6,541 nucleotides of DNA from Legionella genomosp. 1 (GTDB lineage Bacteria > Pseudomonadota > Gammaproteobacteria > Legionellales > Legionellaceae): positions 1-6,541 of the forward strand of contig CAMDMN010000129.1 of the NCBI GenBank assembly GCA_945901965.1, in the 5' to 3' direction. The notes below the pieces were generated by a model. The model was not told the DNA's origin. It made no database searches and worked only from the letters and a program-made list of their open reading frames with translations. Shown here piece after piece: positions 1 through 5,525 of this stretch. The translations under genes and the position numbers were made by a program. The stretch's first letter is position 1, and the number at the start of each line of letters is the position of its first letter.

Positions 1-192
1 TTTAATTCCAACTTCTTTACAAAGCTCACGTTTATTATTGACATAAATTTTTGATGCTTCATTATTTCCAACAAGAATTACTGCAAGTCCTGGTGGTCTT
101 AAACCTTTAAGACTTCTATTTGCTATGGCGTCTTTAAGAGTTATTTTTAACTTAGATGCAACTAGTTTTCCATCGAGTATTGATGCGGTCAT
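1..192 (-). CDS. folD: FolD, methylenetetrahydrofolate dehydrogenase/cyclohydrolase (5' part only)
   Basis: Bifunctional cytoplasmic enzyme of one-carbon metabolism that interconverts 5,10-methylene-THF, 5,10-methenyl-THF and 10-formyl-THF using NADP. Translating the minus strand from the ATG at 192-190 gives 64 uninterrupted residues beginning MTASILDGKLVASKLK; the gene continues past position 1. FolD hallmarks are the N-terminal ILDGK, the RPPGLAVILVGNNEAS stretch (residues 32-47), and YVNNK (50-54), which carries the conserved Tyr (50) and catalytic Lys (54) of the YxxxK motif. A full FolD is usually about 280-300 residues, so roughly a fifth is visible. Upstream of the ATG there is only a weak purine stretch (AAGAT, about 9 nt away). 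The gene is transcribed away from pilM. The identification rests on the recognised N-terminal signature and is firm; the rest of the gene cannot be judged. Confidence 0.93.
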   Translation of the reverse strand, partial: MTASILDGKLVASKLKITLKDAIANRSLKGLRPPGLAVILVGNNEASKIYVNNKRELCKEVGIK

Positions 193-224
193 TAAAATAA
201 ATCTTAAGAAATTTAATTAAAGAG

Positions 225-253
225 ATTATGTGATAAAGATCTTAATAATGCAA
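225..253 (-). promoter_or_regulatory. candidate sigma70-type promoter for folD
   Basis: On the minus strand, TTGCAT (253-248) and CATAAT (230-225) are separated by exactly 17 bp. The -10 box matches TATAAT at 5 of 6 positions, and the -35 box keeps only the TTG core. The predicted transcription start near 218 would give a 5' leader of about 26 nt before the folD ATG. In DNA this AT-rich, boxes of this quality occur by chance, so the call rests on spacing and position as much as on sequence. The rest of 193-341 is AT-rich divergent intergenic DNA; I could not pick a convincing pilM promoter in it. Confidence 0.35.
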
Positions 254-341
254 TGAAGAGATATTTTTTATAACTTGTAAATTCCAATTTATTAAAGTTT
301 AAGTTAATATCATTTATAAAATTTTGACAAAGGAAATGTCA

Positions 342-1397
342 ATGTCCAACTCTCATGCAAGTTCTCTAATCGGCGTAGATATTAGTTCGTCTTCAGTGAA
401 AATCTTAGAAATTTCTAAGGTTGGCTATCAATATTGTGTTGAAAATTATGCGAAAGATAAATTGCAAGAATCAGTCTTTGATGGGATTGCTATTAAAGAT
501 ATTGATGCATTAGCAAAATCTATTAAATCACTTCTTACTAAAGCAAATATTAAATCTAAAAAAGTAGCATGCGCAGTTCCTGAAGTATTGGCTATTAGTA
601 AAGTTATTCAAATTAATAATCAATTAACTAATAAGGAAATTGAAGAATATATTTTTAGCGAAGCTGATAAATATATTCCTTACCCAATTGATGAAATTAA
701 TATCGATTTTAATATTTTAGGTAAATCTACTAAAAATTCAAATACGCAAGATGTTTTGCTTGTCGCCACCAGAAAAGAAAATATTAATTGTCGGATAGAT
801 TTAATGGCGCGTGCAGGTCTTGTATTAAAAATAGTTGATGTAGAGCCTTATGCTATTGAACGAGCAGCGCAATTGTTAATACCAGATTTAATCGGTTATG
901 GTGAGAATAAAATTATAGCGATAATTGATATTGGGAATAATTATACTAATTTATTTATCTTAAATAACATGAAAAATATTTATTCTCGTCAAGAAGAGTT
1001 CGGCCTTAAAAATTTAATTGATGCCATTGTGCAAAAATATAAAATGAAACCAGAAGAAGCGATTTTTGCTTTAGAGCAAGGAGGCCTTCCTGAAGATTAT
1101 ACAGTAGAAATTTTGCGGCCTTTTAAAGAGCAAGTTTTAATGCATGTTAAACGTTCTTTGCAATTCTTTTTTTCAACATTTAATCATCAAGTTGTAGATC
1201 AGATTGTATTGGCCGGTAACAGCGCCAAAATACGAGATCTAGCTTTAGATTTGCATGAATTTATTAATATACCAACTCTAATTGCCAATCCTTTTGCTCA
1301 TATGCGTATCAATAATAAGATTAATCGTTTTGTGCTTACAAATGATGCCCCAACATTAATGATAGCTTGTGGTTTGGCACTTAAGGCTTGTAAATGA
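342..1397 (+). CDS. pilM: PilM, actin-like cytoplasmic ATPase of the type IV pilus
   Basis: Cytoplasmic FtsA/actin-fold protein that binds the N-terminal tail of PilN and couples the cytoplasmic pilus motor to the inner-membrane PilNO complex. The start chosen is the ATG at 342 (351 residues, MSNSHASSLIGVDIS), because AGGA at 331-334 lies 7 nt upstream. An in-frame TTG at 324 and an ATG at 336 lie before or against that site and fit poorly. Family motifs in order: phosphate-1 LIGVDISSSSVKILEI (9-24), phosphate-2 IIDIGNNYTNLF (around 194-205), and the adenosine motif IVLAGNSAKI (288-297) followed by the typical IPTLIANPFAHM. Length is normal for PilM. Oddities: phosphate-1 has DIS where DIG is usual, and the adenosine motif has GN where GG is usual. 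The stop overlaps the pilN start by 4 bp (ATGA), implying translational coupling. Identity is secure from the motifs and the gene order. Confidence 0.95.
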   Translation: MSNSHASSLIGVDISSSSVKILEISKVGYQYCVENYAKDKLQESVFDGIAIKDIDALAKSIKSLLTKANIKSKKVACAVPEVLAISKVIQINNQLTNKEIEEYIFSEADKYIPYPIDEINIDFNILGKSTKNSNTQDVLLVATRKENINCRIDLMARAGLVLKIVDVEPYAIERAAQLLIPDLIGYGENKIIAIIDIGNNYTNLFILNNMKNIYSRQEEFGLKNLIDAIVQKYKMKPEEAIFALEQGGLPEDYTVEILRPFKEQVLMHVKRSLQFFFSTFNHQVVDQIVLAGNSAKIRDLALDLHEFINIPTLIANPFAHMRINNKINRFVLTNDAPTLMIACGLALKACK

Positions 1398-1975
1398 CAG
1401 AAATAAATTTACTTCCCTGGCGTGAAAAAAAGAAAGAGCAGGAAAAAAAGAAATTTATTATCTATTTAGCCTTAGGGATAATAATCGCTGTAATTTTCAT
1501 TTTAATACTAAATTTTCATATGTTAAGACAAATTAATTTTGAAACTAATCTTAATCACCAATTACAGGCTGAAATTGATGTTATATCTAAAAAAATTAAA
1601 GAAGTTAATGAGCATAAAGCAATACGACAGCTATTAATTTCTAGAATGGAAATTATTTATAATTTATTAACATCACGCACAAACACGGTTCATTTATTTG
1701 ATGAACTCATTAAAATCCTGCCAGATGGAATCTATTTGCAAGAAATCGAACGGGTTGGGGATAAAGTTATAATACTTGGTTTTGCTGATTCTAATTCTAA
1801 TATTTCATTATTAATGCGAAATATAGATAAATCTGCCTGGCTTTCAAGCCCTAAATTAATCGAAATTAAGAAAATAGATGATAAAAAATCATCTGCAAGA
1901 AATTTATCTAATCATGAGGGAAATAATTTTAAACTAAGTTTTATGTTAAGTAACATCTCTGTTTTGAGCGTGTAA
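1394..1975 (+). CDS. pilN: PilN, inner-membrane type IV pilus assembly protein
   Basis: Bitopic inner-membrane protein of 193 residues that links cytoplasmic PilM to periplasmic PilO/PilP. It opens with the diagnostic PilM-binding motif EINLLPWRE (3-11), followed by a very basic stretch (12-20). A single membrane helix (about 21-41, FIIYLALGIIIAVIFILILN and on) is followed by a predicted coiled coil (about 46-75). The periplasmic ferredoxin-like Fimbrial_assembly domain contains ILPDGIYLQEIERVGDKVII (108-127). The start is the ATG overlapping the pilM stop, with AAGG at 1383-1386 placed 7 nt upstream. In most relatives pilO follows with an overlap or a few bases. Here 226 bp containing a long hairpin intervene, so pilN is the last gene before an apparent insertion. 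The Ser/Asn-rich C-terminal tail (about 165-193) looks poorly conserved. Confidence 0.95.
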   Translation: MTEINLLPWREKKKEQEKKKFIIYLALGIIIAVIFILILNFHMLRQINFETNLNHQLQAEIDVISKKIKEVNEHKAIRQLLISRMEIIYNLLTSRTNTVHLFDELIKILPDGIYLQEIERVGDKVIILGFADSNSNISLLMRNIDKSAWLSSPKLIEIKKIDDKKSSARNLSNHEGNNFKLSFMLSNISVLSV

Positions 1976-2201
1976 TTTATTAAAAAATCGAGGTGTAGTG
2001 ATACAGATGGTCTTTGATTTCACGAATGAAAACCTTGATTACGCTGCGCTACATCAAGGCTACATGCGCCATCTAGTACCTGTAGCCTTGATGTAGCGCA
2101 GCGTAATCAAGGTTTATTTAAACGCAAGATCAATTGCTCTTTTATGAAAAGCGTAATTTCTCAGGCTTATTGAGAAGTTAAAAACCTATCAGGTGTTAAT
2201 T
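1976..2201 (+). other. pilN-pilO intergenic region holding the REP doublet
   Basis: These 226 bases separate two genes that are normally tightly packed. Besides the 35-bp inverted repeat (2030-2115) they hold a small hairpin TTCTCA (2158-2163) / TGAGAA (2171-2176) with a 7-nt loop, just upstream of the pilO Shine-Dalgarno sequence AGGTG (2191-2195). I see no convincing promoter for pilO. The flanks of the repeat (1976-2029, 2116-2157) are AT-rich and show no recognisable coding remnant. Confidence 0.7.
2030..2115. repeat. REP-like doublet: perfect 35-bp inverted repeat, 16-nt loop
   Basis: Positions 2030-2064 and 2081-2115 are exact reverse complements over 35 bp, separated by 16 nt (2065-2080). 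Each arm is itself an imperfect palindrome: CCTTGAT at one end and ATCAAGG at the other, with a GC-rich centre containing GCGCAGCG. Each arm also carries a GTAG tetranucleotide next to its palindrome (2082-2085 on plus; 2063-2060 on minus), and the two GTAGs face each other. A GTAG next to an imperfect palindrome, in inverted pairs, is the architecture of REP elements mobilised by RAYT (TnpA_REP) transposases. The arms are clearly GC-richer than the flanking DNA. A T-poor sequence follows the hairpin, so a classical intrinsic terminator is not supported, but transcripts would form a very stable duplex. Confidence 0.85.
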
Positions 2202-2801
2202 ATGCATAATTTAAATTTAAGTGAATTGACCATAGATAACATGGGTCAGTGGCCAAAACCTGTAAAAATTGGGGTGGTAGTATTTTTATCAATAATAATT
2301 ATTATCTTAGGTTATTTATTGATATTAAAAGCCCAATTCACAAAATATGAAAATTTAAAAGTGAGTAAGATTAATTTACTCGCTCAATTTAAATTAAAAC
2401 ATAAGCAATCAGTTAACCTAGAATCCTATCGAAGCCAAATTAAGATTATGAAAGAGCGCTTCAATCAAACTTTAAGTCAGTTGCCAACTGAAAATGAAAT
2501 GCCAGGGTTATTAGAGGAAATATCAAAAACTGGGATTACATCTGGGTTGAAATTTGAACAGTTCGTGCCATTATCTGAAATTAAGCATGATTTTTATAGT
2601 GAATTACCAATAAAAATGACGGTAATTGGTAATTATCATCAATTAGCAATTTTTTTAAGTCGAGTTACTTCTATGAACAGAATTATAACGTTACATGATT
2701 TTAAAATTGTTAATGCGTATTTAATAGAATCTAAAACTAATGGATATCAACAAAGTATGGAAATGACTGCTAAAATTTATAGGTCAAACCAAAATGATTG
2801 A
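2202..2801 (+). CDS. pilO: PilO, inner-membrane type IV pilus assembly protein
   Basis: Bitopic inner-membrane partner of PilN; the PilN/PilO heterodimer and PilP form the periplasmic alignment complex. The ATG at 2202 (199 residues, MHNLNLSEL) is preferred because AGGTG at 2191-2195 is 6 nt upstream; an in-frame GTG at 2193 lies inside that Shine-Dalgarno. The cytoplasmic tail contains NMGQWPKPVKI (13-23), which matches the usual PilO N-terminus. One membrane helix (about 23-43) is followed by a coiled coil (about 46-90). The PilO signature LSQLPTENEMPGLLEEISKT (91-110) is followed by GLKFEQFVPL and a C-terminal ferredoxin-like fold with the typical IKMTVIGNYHQLAIFLSRV (137-155). The 3' end overlaps pilP by 8 bp, so the two are probably translationally coupled. 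Length is normal for the family. Confidence 0.94.
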   Translation: MHNLNLSELTIDNMGQWPKPVKIGVVVFLSIIIIILGYLLILKAQFTKYENLKVSKINLLAQFKLKHKQSVNLESYRSQIKIMKERFNQTLSQLPTENEMPGLLEEISKTGITSGLKFEQFVPLSEIKHDFYSELPIKMTVIGNYHQLAIFLSRVTSMNRIITLHDFKIVNAYLIESKTNGYQQSMEMTAKIYRSNQND

Positions 2802-3360
2802 TAAAAATACCATAGTGGCAAATATACCTAGACTGTCTTTGCGAGCGTTATCGAAGCAATTTAGATTTTTAAAAAAGGATAAAATTGAAGTAATTATTTT
2901 ATTATTGTCATTTATGCTAAATTCTTGTGACACAGCAAAAGATTCAAATCTTAAGACACAGCTTAAAAGAATTAAATCAATGCCTCTGGAACCTATTGCA
3001 GATTTACCTGAATTTAAGTCACCATTAAAATTTGATTACCCCGAGAATAAAAATCGGCGTAATCCATTTGTACCTAAAGCATTATCTTTTGCCCAAAATC
3101 CTAATAGTAAACACAGAAAAGAACCGTTAGAGCATTTTCCATTGGAAGCTTTAAAATTTGTTGGAGTCTTAAAAGAAGGACAAACAATTTGGGCGCTAAT
3201 TAAACAACCTAATTATTTTATTACAAGGGTTCATATTGGAAATTATATCGGCCAAAATTATGGCACAATTATTGATATTAAATATAACCTAATTAAGTTA
3301 GAAGAATTGGTGAAAATATCTAATAAATGGGAAAAAAGAATAATTTATATTAAGTTATAG
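2794..3360 (+). CDS. pilP: PilP, type IV pilus lipoprotein
   Basis: Inner-membrane lipoprotein that binds PilN/PilO through its N-terminal part and the PilQ N0 region through its C-terminal beta domain. The lipobox is LNSC (42-45), giving lipidation at Cys45 after a hydrophobic core (31-42). The linker carries LPEFKSPLKFDY and the RNPFVP motif (equivalent to the usual RDPF). The C-terminal PilP domain runs PLEALKFVGVLKEG (about 116-129), WALIKQP and VHIGNYIGQNYGTI. The start ATG overlaps pilO by 8 bp, with AGG 10 nt upstream. No better start lies nearer the signal. Odd feature: the n-region before the hydrophobic core is about 30 residues, longer than usual, and residues 14-23 coincide with a palindromic-repeat remnant (2833-2864). 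The mature protein is about 144 residues, a normal size. Identity follows from the domain signature and the gene order. Confidence 0.93.
   Translation: MIDKNTIVANIPRLSLRALSKQFRFLKKDKIEVIILLLSFMLNSCDTAKDSNLKTQLKRIKSMPLEPIADLPEFKSPLKFDYPENKNRRNPFVPKALSFAQNPNSKHRKEPLEHFPLEALKFVGVLKEGQTIWALIKQPNYFITRVHIGNYIGQNYGTIIDIKYNLIKLEELVKISNKWEKRIIYIKL
2833..2864. repeat. degenerate palindromic element inside the pilP signal-peptide region
   Basis: A GC-richer 32-bp island inside AT-rich pilP contains TTGCGAGCG (2839-2847) and CGAAGCAAT (2852-2860), joined by a short TTAT centre. TTGC and GCAA form the outermost clear pairing. From memory, this resembles a palindromic repeat dispersed in many bacterial genomes, including elements that insert in frame within coding genes of intracellular bacteria. 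It reads through in frame as residues 14-23 (LSLRALSKQF). The arms are imperfect, so it would be an old, decayed copy. No second copy lies in this window, so the call depends on recalled resemblance. Confidence 0.45.
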
Positions 3361-3497
3361 TTAAATTCCATCTAAACATGATTTCTGTTAATATGCCACA
3401 ACCCAGCAGTATACACACTGGGATTTAGTCCAAACCTATTGCCTCGACTTAATTGTTTTTCTAAGTCCTGCAACCCTAATGGAAAAGGGAGATTATC
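3361..3497 (+). promoter_or_regulatory. structured leader upstream of pilQ
   Basis: The 137-nt gap between pilP and pilQ holds several pairings. A: CCCAG (3402-3406) with CTGGG (3418-3422). B: GGATTTAG (3421-3428) with CTAAGTCC (3461-3468), 8 bp including one G-U. C: GACTTA (3446-3451) with TAAGTC (3462-3467), loop of 10. D: CCCT (3474-3477) with AGGG (3486-3489), which covers part of the pilQ Shine-Dalgarno. B excludes both A and C. Individually the stems are short, and whether they act as a switch is inference. I found no convincing promoter boxes here. Confidence 0.35.
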
Positions 3498-3500
3498 TTG
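3485..3500 (+). promoter_or_regulatory. pilQ ribosome binding site with TTG start
   Basis: AAGGGAG (3485-3491) lies 6 nt upstream of TTG (3498-3500). The TTG begins a textbook signal peptide (MRKLFVLCLF), and no in-frame ATG occurs before codon 13, which is inside that signal. The start is therefore set by the Shine-Dalgarno and the signal peptide. A rare TTG initiator behind a strong site may lower secretin synthesis. Confidence 0.8.
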
Positions 3501-4877
3501 CGTAAATTATTTGTTTTATGCTTATTTGTGATCATGTATAGTAATTTACTATATGCGGGTTCTAATGGATTTATTACTGATGAAAATCTAAAACCTGCTC
3601 AATTGGCAAATAAAATTTTTGATGGTAAGCTTATTTCTTTGAATTTTCAGGATATTCAAGTACGATCAGTTTTACAATTGCTAGCAGATTTTACTGGAAT
3701 AAATATTGTAGTATCTGATGCAGTTAAGGGAAATATTAGCTTACGTTTAAATGATGTGCCTTGGGATGAGGCTTTAGATATTATTTTAACAACTCAAAAT
3801 TTGGCTAAACGTAAAATTGGTAAAGTTATTTTAGTTGATCTTGCTACATCGTTTATAGCGAGAGAAAATGCTATACTAAAAGCACAAATCGCATCTCAAG
3901 AATTTATTGCCCTTCATTCTGTGTTGTTACAGTTAAATTATGCAAAGGCTAATGATATTGCGATAATGTTAAAGGATAAGACAAATTCTTTATTATCAGC
4001 ACGTGGCACTTTACTTGTTGATAAGAGAACAAATTCTATTTGGTTACAAGAAACTGATGATAAAATTAAAAAAATAAAATCTTTGGTTAAAAAACTGGAT
4101 CTTCCTGCAAAACAAGTAGTTATTGAGGCGCGAATAGTTGATTTCACGAAAAATTGTGAAGAAGATCTTGGAATTAGATGGGGTATTACCAAAGCAAAAC
4201 ATTTATCTGGTACACTTGCTGGAGCTAATCAGTTAGCACAAGGTCAGACACCAGCCAATGTTACGCCTTTATCGGATAGGTTAAATGTTGATTTGGCAGC
4301 GATTCCTACTGTGGGTCAAGCTGCATCTATTGGCCTTGCTTTGGCAAAGCTTGGGGATGGAATTTTACTTGATCTTGAATTATCAGCTTTAGAAAGTGAA
4401 GGGCGAGCAGAGATAATTGCAAGCCCGCGGTTAATGACGCTTAATCAGCAACCGGCAACTATCTCACAAGGAGAAGATATACCATATCAGCAATCTACAT
4501 CAAGTGGTGCTACAGCAGTTGCCTTTAAGCAGGCGGTTTTGAGCTTGAAAGTAACGCCACAAATTATGCCTGATGGTAAAATATTATTGGAACTAGATCT
4601 TCATCAAGATGTTAATTCAGGGCAAGAAGTTCAAGGAGTGCCAATAATTTTAACTAAGGCTATTACTACATCTGTATTGGTAAATAATGGTGAAACGATA
4701 GTATTAGGTGGGATTTATGCTGAGAGTAAATCTAATAGTGTAGCTAGAGTACCATTTTTAGGAGGGTTGCCTTATATCGGCCATTTATTTAGTATGGTTC
4801 AAGTAAAAAATAATAATGAAGAGTTGCTCATTTTCATTACTCCGAAGATAATAGCCGACATGTTAGAGGTTTTTTAG
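3498..4877 (+). CDS. pilQ: PilQ, short-form type IV pilus secretin
   Basis: Outer-membrane secretin that forms the gated ring through which the pilus (or transforming DNA) passes. Signal peptide 1-20 (MRKLFVLCLF to NLLYA) has likely cleavage at A20/G21. An STN/N0 domain lies at about 41-115 (LISLNFQDIQVRSVLQLLAD, then PWDEALDIIL). An N1/secretin_N domain lies at about 137-215 (VLLQLNYAKANDIAIML, RTNSIWLQE, QVVIEARIVDF). The secretin beta domain lies at about 288-455 (EIIASPRLMTLNQQPATI, VTPQIMPDGKILLEL, TSVLVNNGETIVLGGIY, VPFLGGLPYIGHLF, ELLIFITPKII). At 459 residues it lacks the N-terminal AMIN domains found in the roughly 700-residue PilQ of Pseudomonas or Legionella, and it resembles ComE/HofQ-size secretins. 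The middle (232-286) is Ala/Gln/Pro-rich and less conserved. The start is TTG. Its position after pilP supports PilQ over other secretins. Confidence 0.94.
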   Translation: MRKLFVLCLFVIMYSNLLYAGSNGFITDENLKPAQLANKIFDGKLISLNFQDIQVRSVLQLLADFTGINIVVSDAVKGNISLRLNDVPWDEALDIILTTQNLAKRKIGKVILVDLATSFIARENAILKAQIASQEFIALHSVLLQLNYAKANDIAIMLKDKTNSLLSARGTLLVDKRTNSIWLQETDDKIKKIKSLVKKLDLPAKQVVIEARIVDFTKNCEEDLGIRWGITKAKHLSGTLAGANQLAQGQTPANVTPLSDRLNVDLAAIPTVGQAASIGLALAKLGDGILLDLELSALESEGRAEIIASPRLMTLNQQPATISQGEDIPYQQSTSSGATAVAFKQAVLSLKVTPQIMPDGKILLELDLHQDVNSGQEVQGVPIILTKAITTSVLVNNGETIVLGGIYAESKSNSVARVPFLGGLPYIGHLFSMVQVKNNNEELLIFITPKIIADMLEVF

Positions 4878-4923
4878 GAAATGAGTGGTCAATACGCCAG
4901 GTTAAGTTTTATCATCTTTAGGA

Positions 4924-4948
4924 ATATTTACACTAAGATGGTAAATAT
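4924..4948. repeat. perfect 8-bp inverted repeat in the pilQ-aroK spacer
   Basis: ATATTTAC (4924-4931) and GTAAATAT (4941-4948) are exact reverse complements with a 9-nt loop, in the 120-bp gap between pilQ and aroK. There is no T-tract after it, so it is not a convincing intrinsic terminator; it may be an operator, an RNA hairpin or chance in AT-rich DNA. TTTACA (4927-4932) and TATAAG (4946-4951) look like promoter boxes but are only 13 bp apart. Confidence 0.4.
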
Positions 4949-4997
4949 AAGAAACAAAATTGTCTATTAATTTAGCAAATGAGGTAAGTGAGTAAAA

Positions 4998-5525
4998 ATG
5001 AGCATAGTTAAAGTACGTAATATATTTCTAATAGGGCCTATGGGAGCAGGAAATAGCACAATTGGCCGTACTTTGGCAAAAGAGCTTCAGCTTGAATTTT
5101 ATGATTCAGATGAGGTGATTGAGGAGAGGACTGGTGCCAATATTGCATGGATCTTTGATGTTGAAGGAGAAGAAGGATTTAGACGTCGAGAACAAAAAGT
5201 AATTGAAGAATTAACACAGAAATCTAATATTGTCTTAGCAACTGGCGGTGGAGTTGTTATGACGTCTGAGAATAGAAACGCATTAGCTGGGCGTGGCACA
5301 GTGATTTATCTTAAAACATCACTACAACAACAATTTGAGCGTACCAAGCGTGATACTAAAAGACCTTTATTGCAGACAAATGATTTAGAAGGAAAACTAG
5401 AATCATTGCGCGATGAAAGAGAGCCATTATATGAAGAAATGGCTGATGTAAGTTTTGAAACTGATAAATTAACAGTTAAAGCCGTAGCTAATAATATTAT
5501 TAAATATATCTATGGCGAAGTATAA
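4998..5525 (+). CDS. aroK: AroK, shikimate kinase I, with altered Walker A
   Basis: Cytoplasmic enzyme phosphorylating shikimate to shikimate 3-phosphate with ATP (step 5 of chorismate synthesis). The 175-residue length is typical. Shikimate-site residues are intact: DSD (36-38), FRRRE with Arg62, GGG (83-85) and Arg141 in EREPLYEE. The LID Arg122 in KRPLL is also present, and the whole chain closely follows E. coli AroK. The P-loop at residues 13-21 reads GPMGAGNST where the family has GPMGAGKST, so the nucleotide-binding Lys is Asn19 (codon AAT, 5052-5054). The rest of the frame is intact with no stop or frameshift, so the gene looks under selection, and the substitution could be a real variant or a sequencing error. 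The start ATG has a weak GTGAG 5 nt upstream and GAGG 13 nt upstream. The end overlaps aroB by 14 bp. Confidence 0.95.
   Translation: MSIVKVRNIFLIGPMGAGNSTIGRTLAKELQLEFYDSDEVIEERTGANIAWIFDVEGEEGFRRREQKVIEELTQKSNIVLATGGGVVMTSENRNALAGRGTVIYLKTSLQQQFERTKRDTKRPLLQTNDLEGKLESLRDEREPLYEEMADVSFETDKLTVKAVANNIIKYIYGEV

Noticed and set aside
292..320. TTAAAG (292-297) and TATAAA (315-320), 17 bp apart, as a pilM promoter
   Set aside because: The -35 is weak and the DNA is so AT-rich that such pairs are expected by chance; the predicted start would leave only about 15 nt before the ATG. Not strong enough to annotate.
325..330. Perfect TTGACA hexamer just before pilM
   Set aside because: A -10 box 17 bp downstream would lie inside the pilM coding sequence and nothing resembling TATAAT is there; chance match.
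324..341. TTG at 324 or ATG at 336 as the pilM start
   Set aside because: The AGGA at 331-334 lies downstream of the TTG and only 1 nt from the ATG at 336, but is ideally spaced for the ATG at 342.
2007..2096. A 29-codon open frame (ATG at 2007, TAG at 2094-2096) with GAGGTG 11 nt upstream, running into the REP doublet
   Set aside because: It consists mostly of the inverted repeat, the Shine-Dalgarno spacing is long, and the peptide resembles nothing I know. It is most likely a by-product of the repeat.
2030..2115. The long hairpin as an intrinsic terminator or CRISPR-like array
   Set aside because: The stem is far longer than a terminator and no T-run follows; there are only two inverted units, not direct repeats with spacers.
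3938..4192. Minus-strand open frame of 84 codons within pilQ
   Set aside because: Lies opposite conserved PilQ domain sequence and its translation resembles no protein family; antisense shadow.
5099..5299. Minus-strand open frame of 66 codons within aroK
   Set aside because: Antisense shadow of conserved AroK coding sequence, with no recognisable product.
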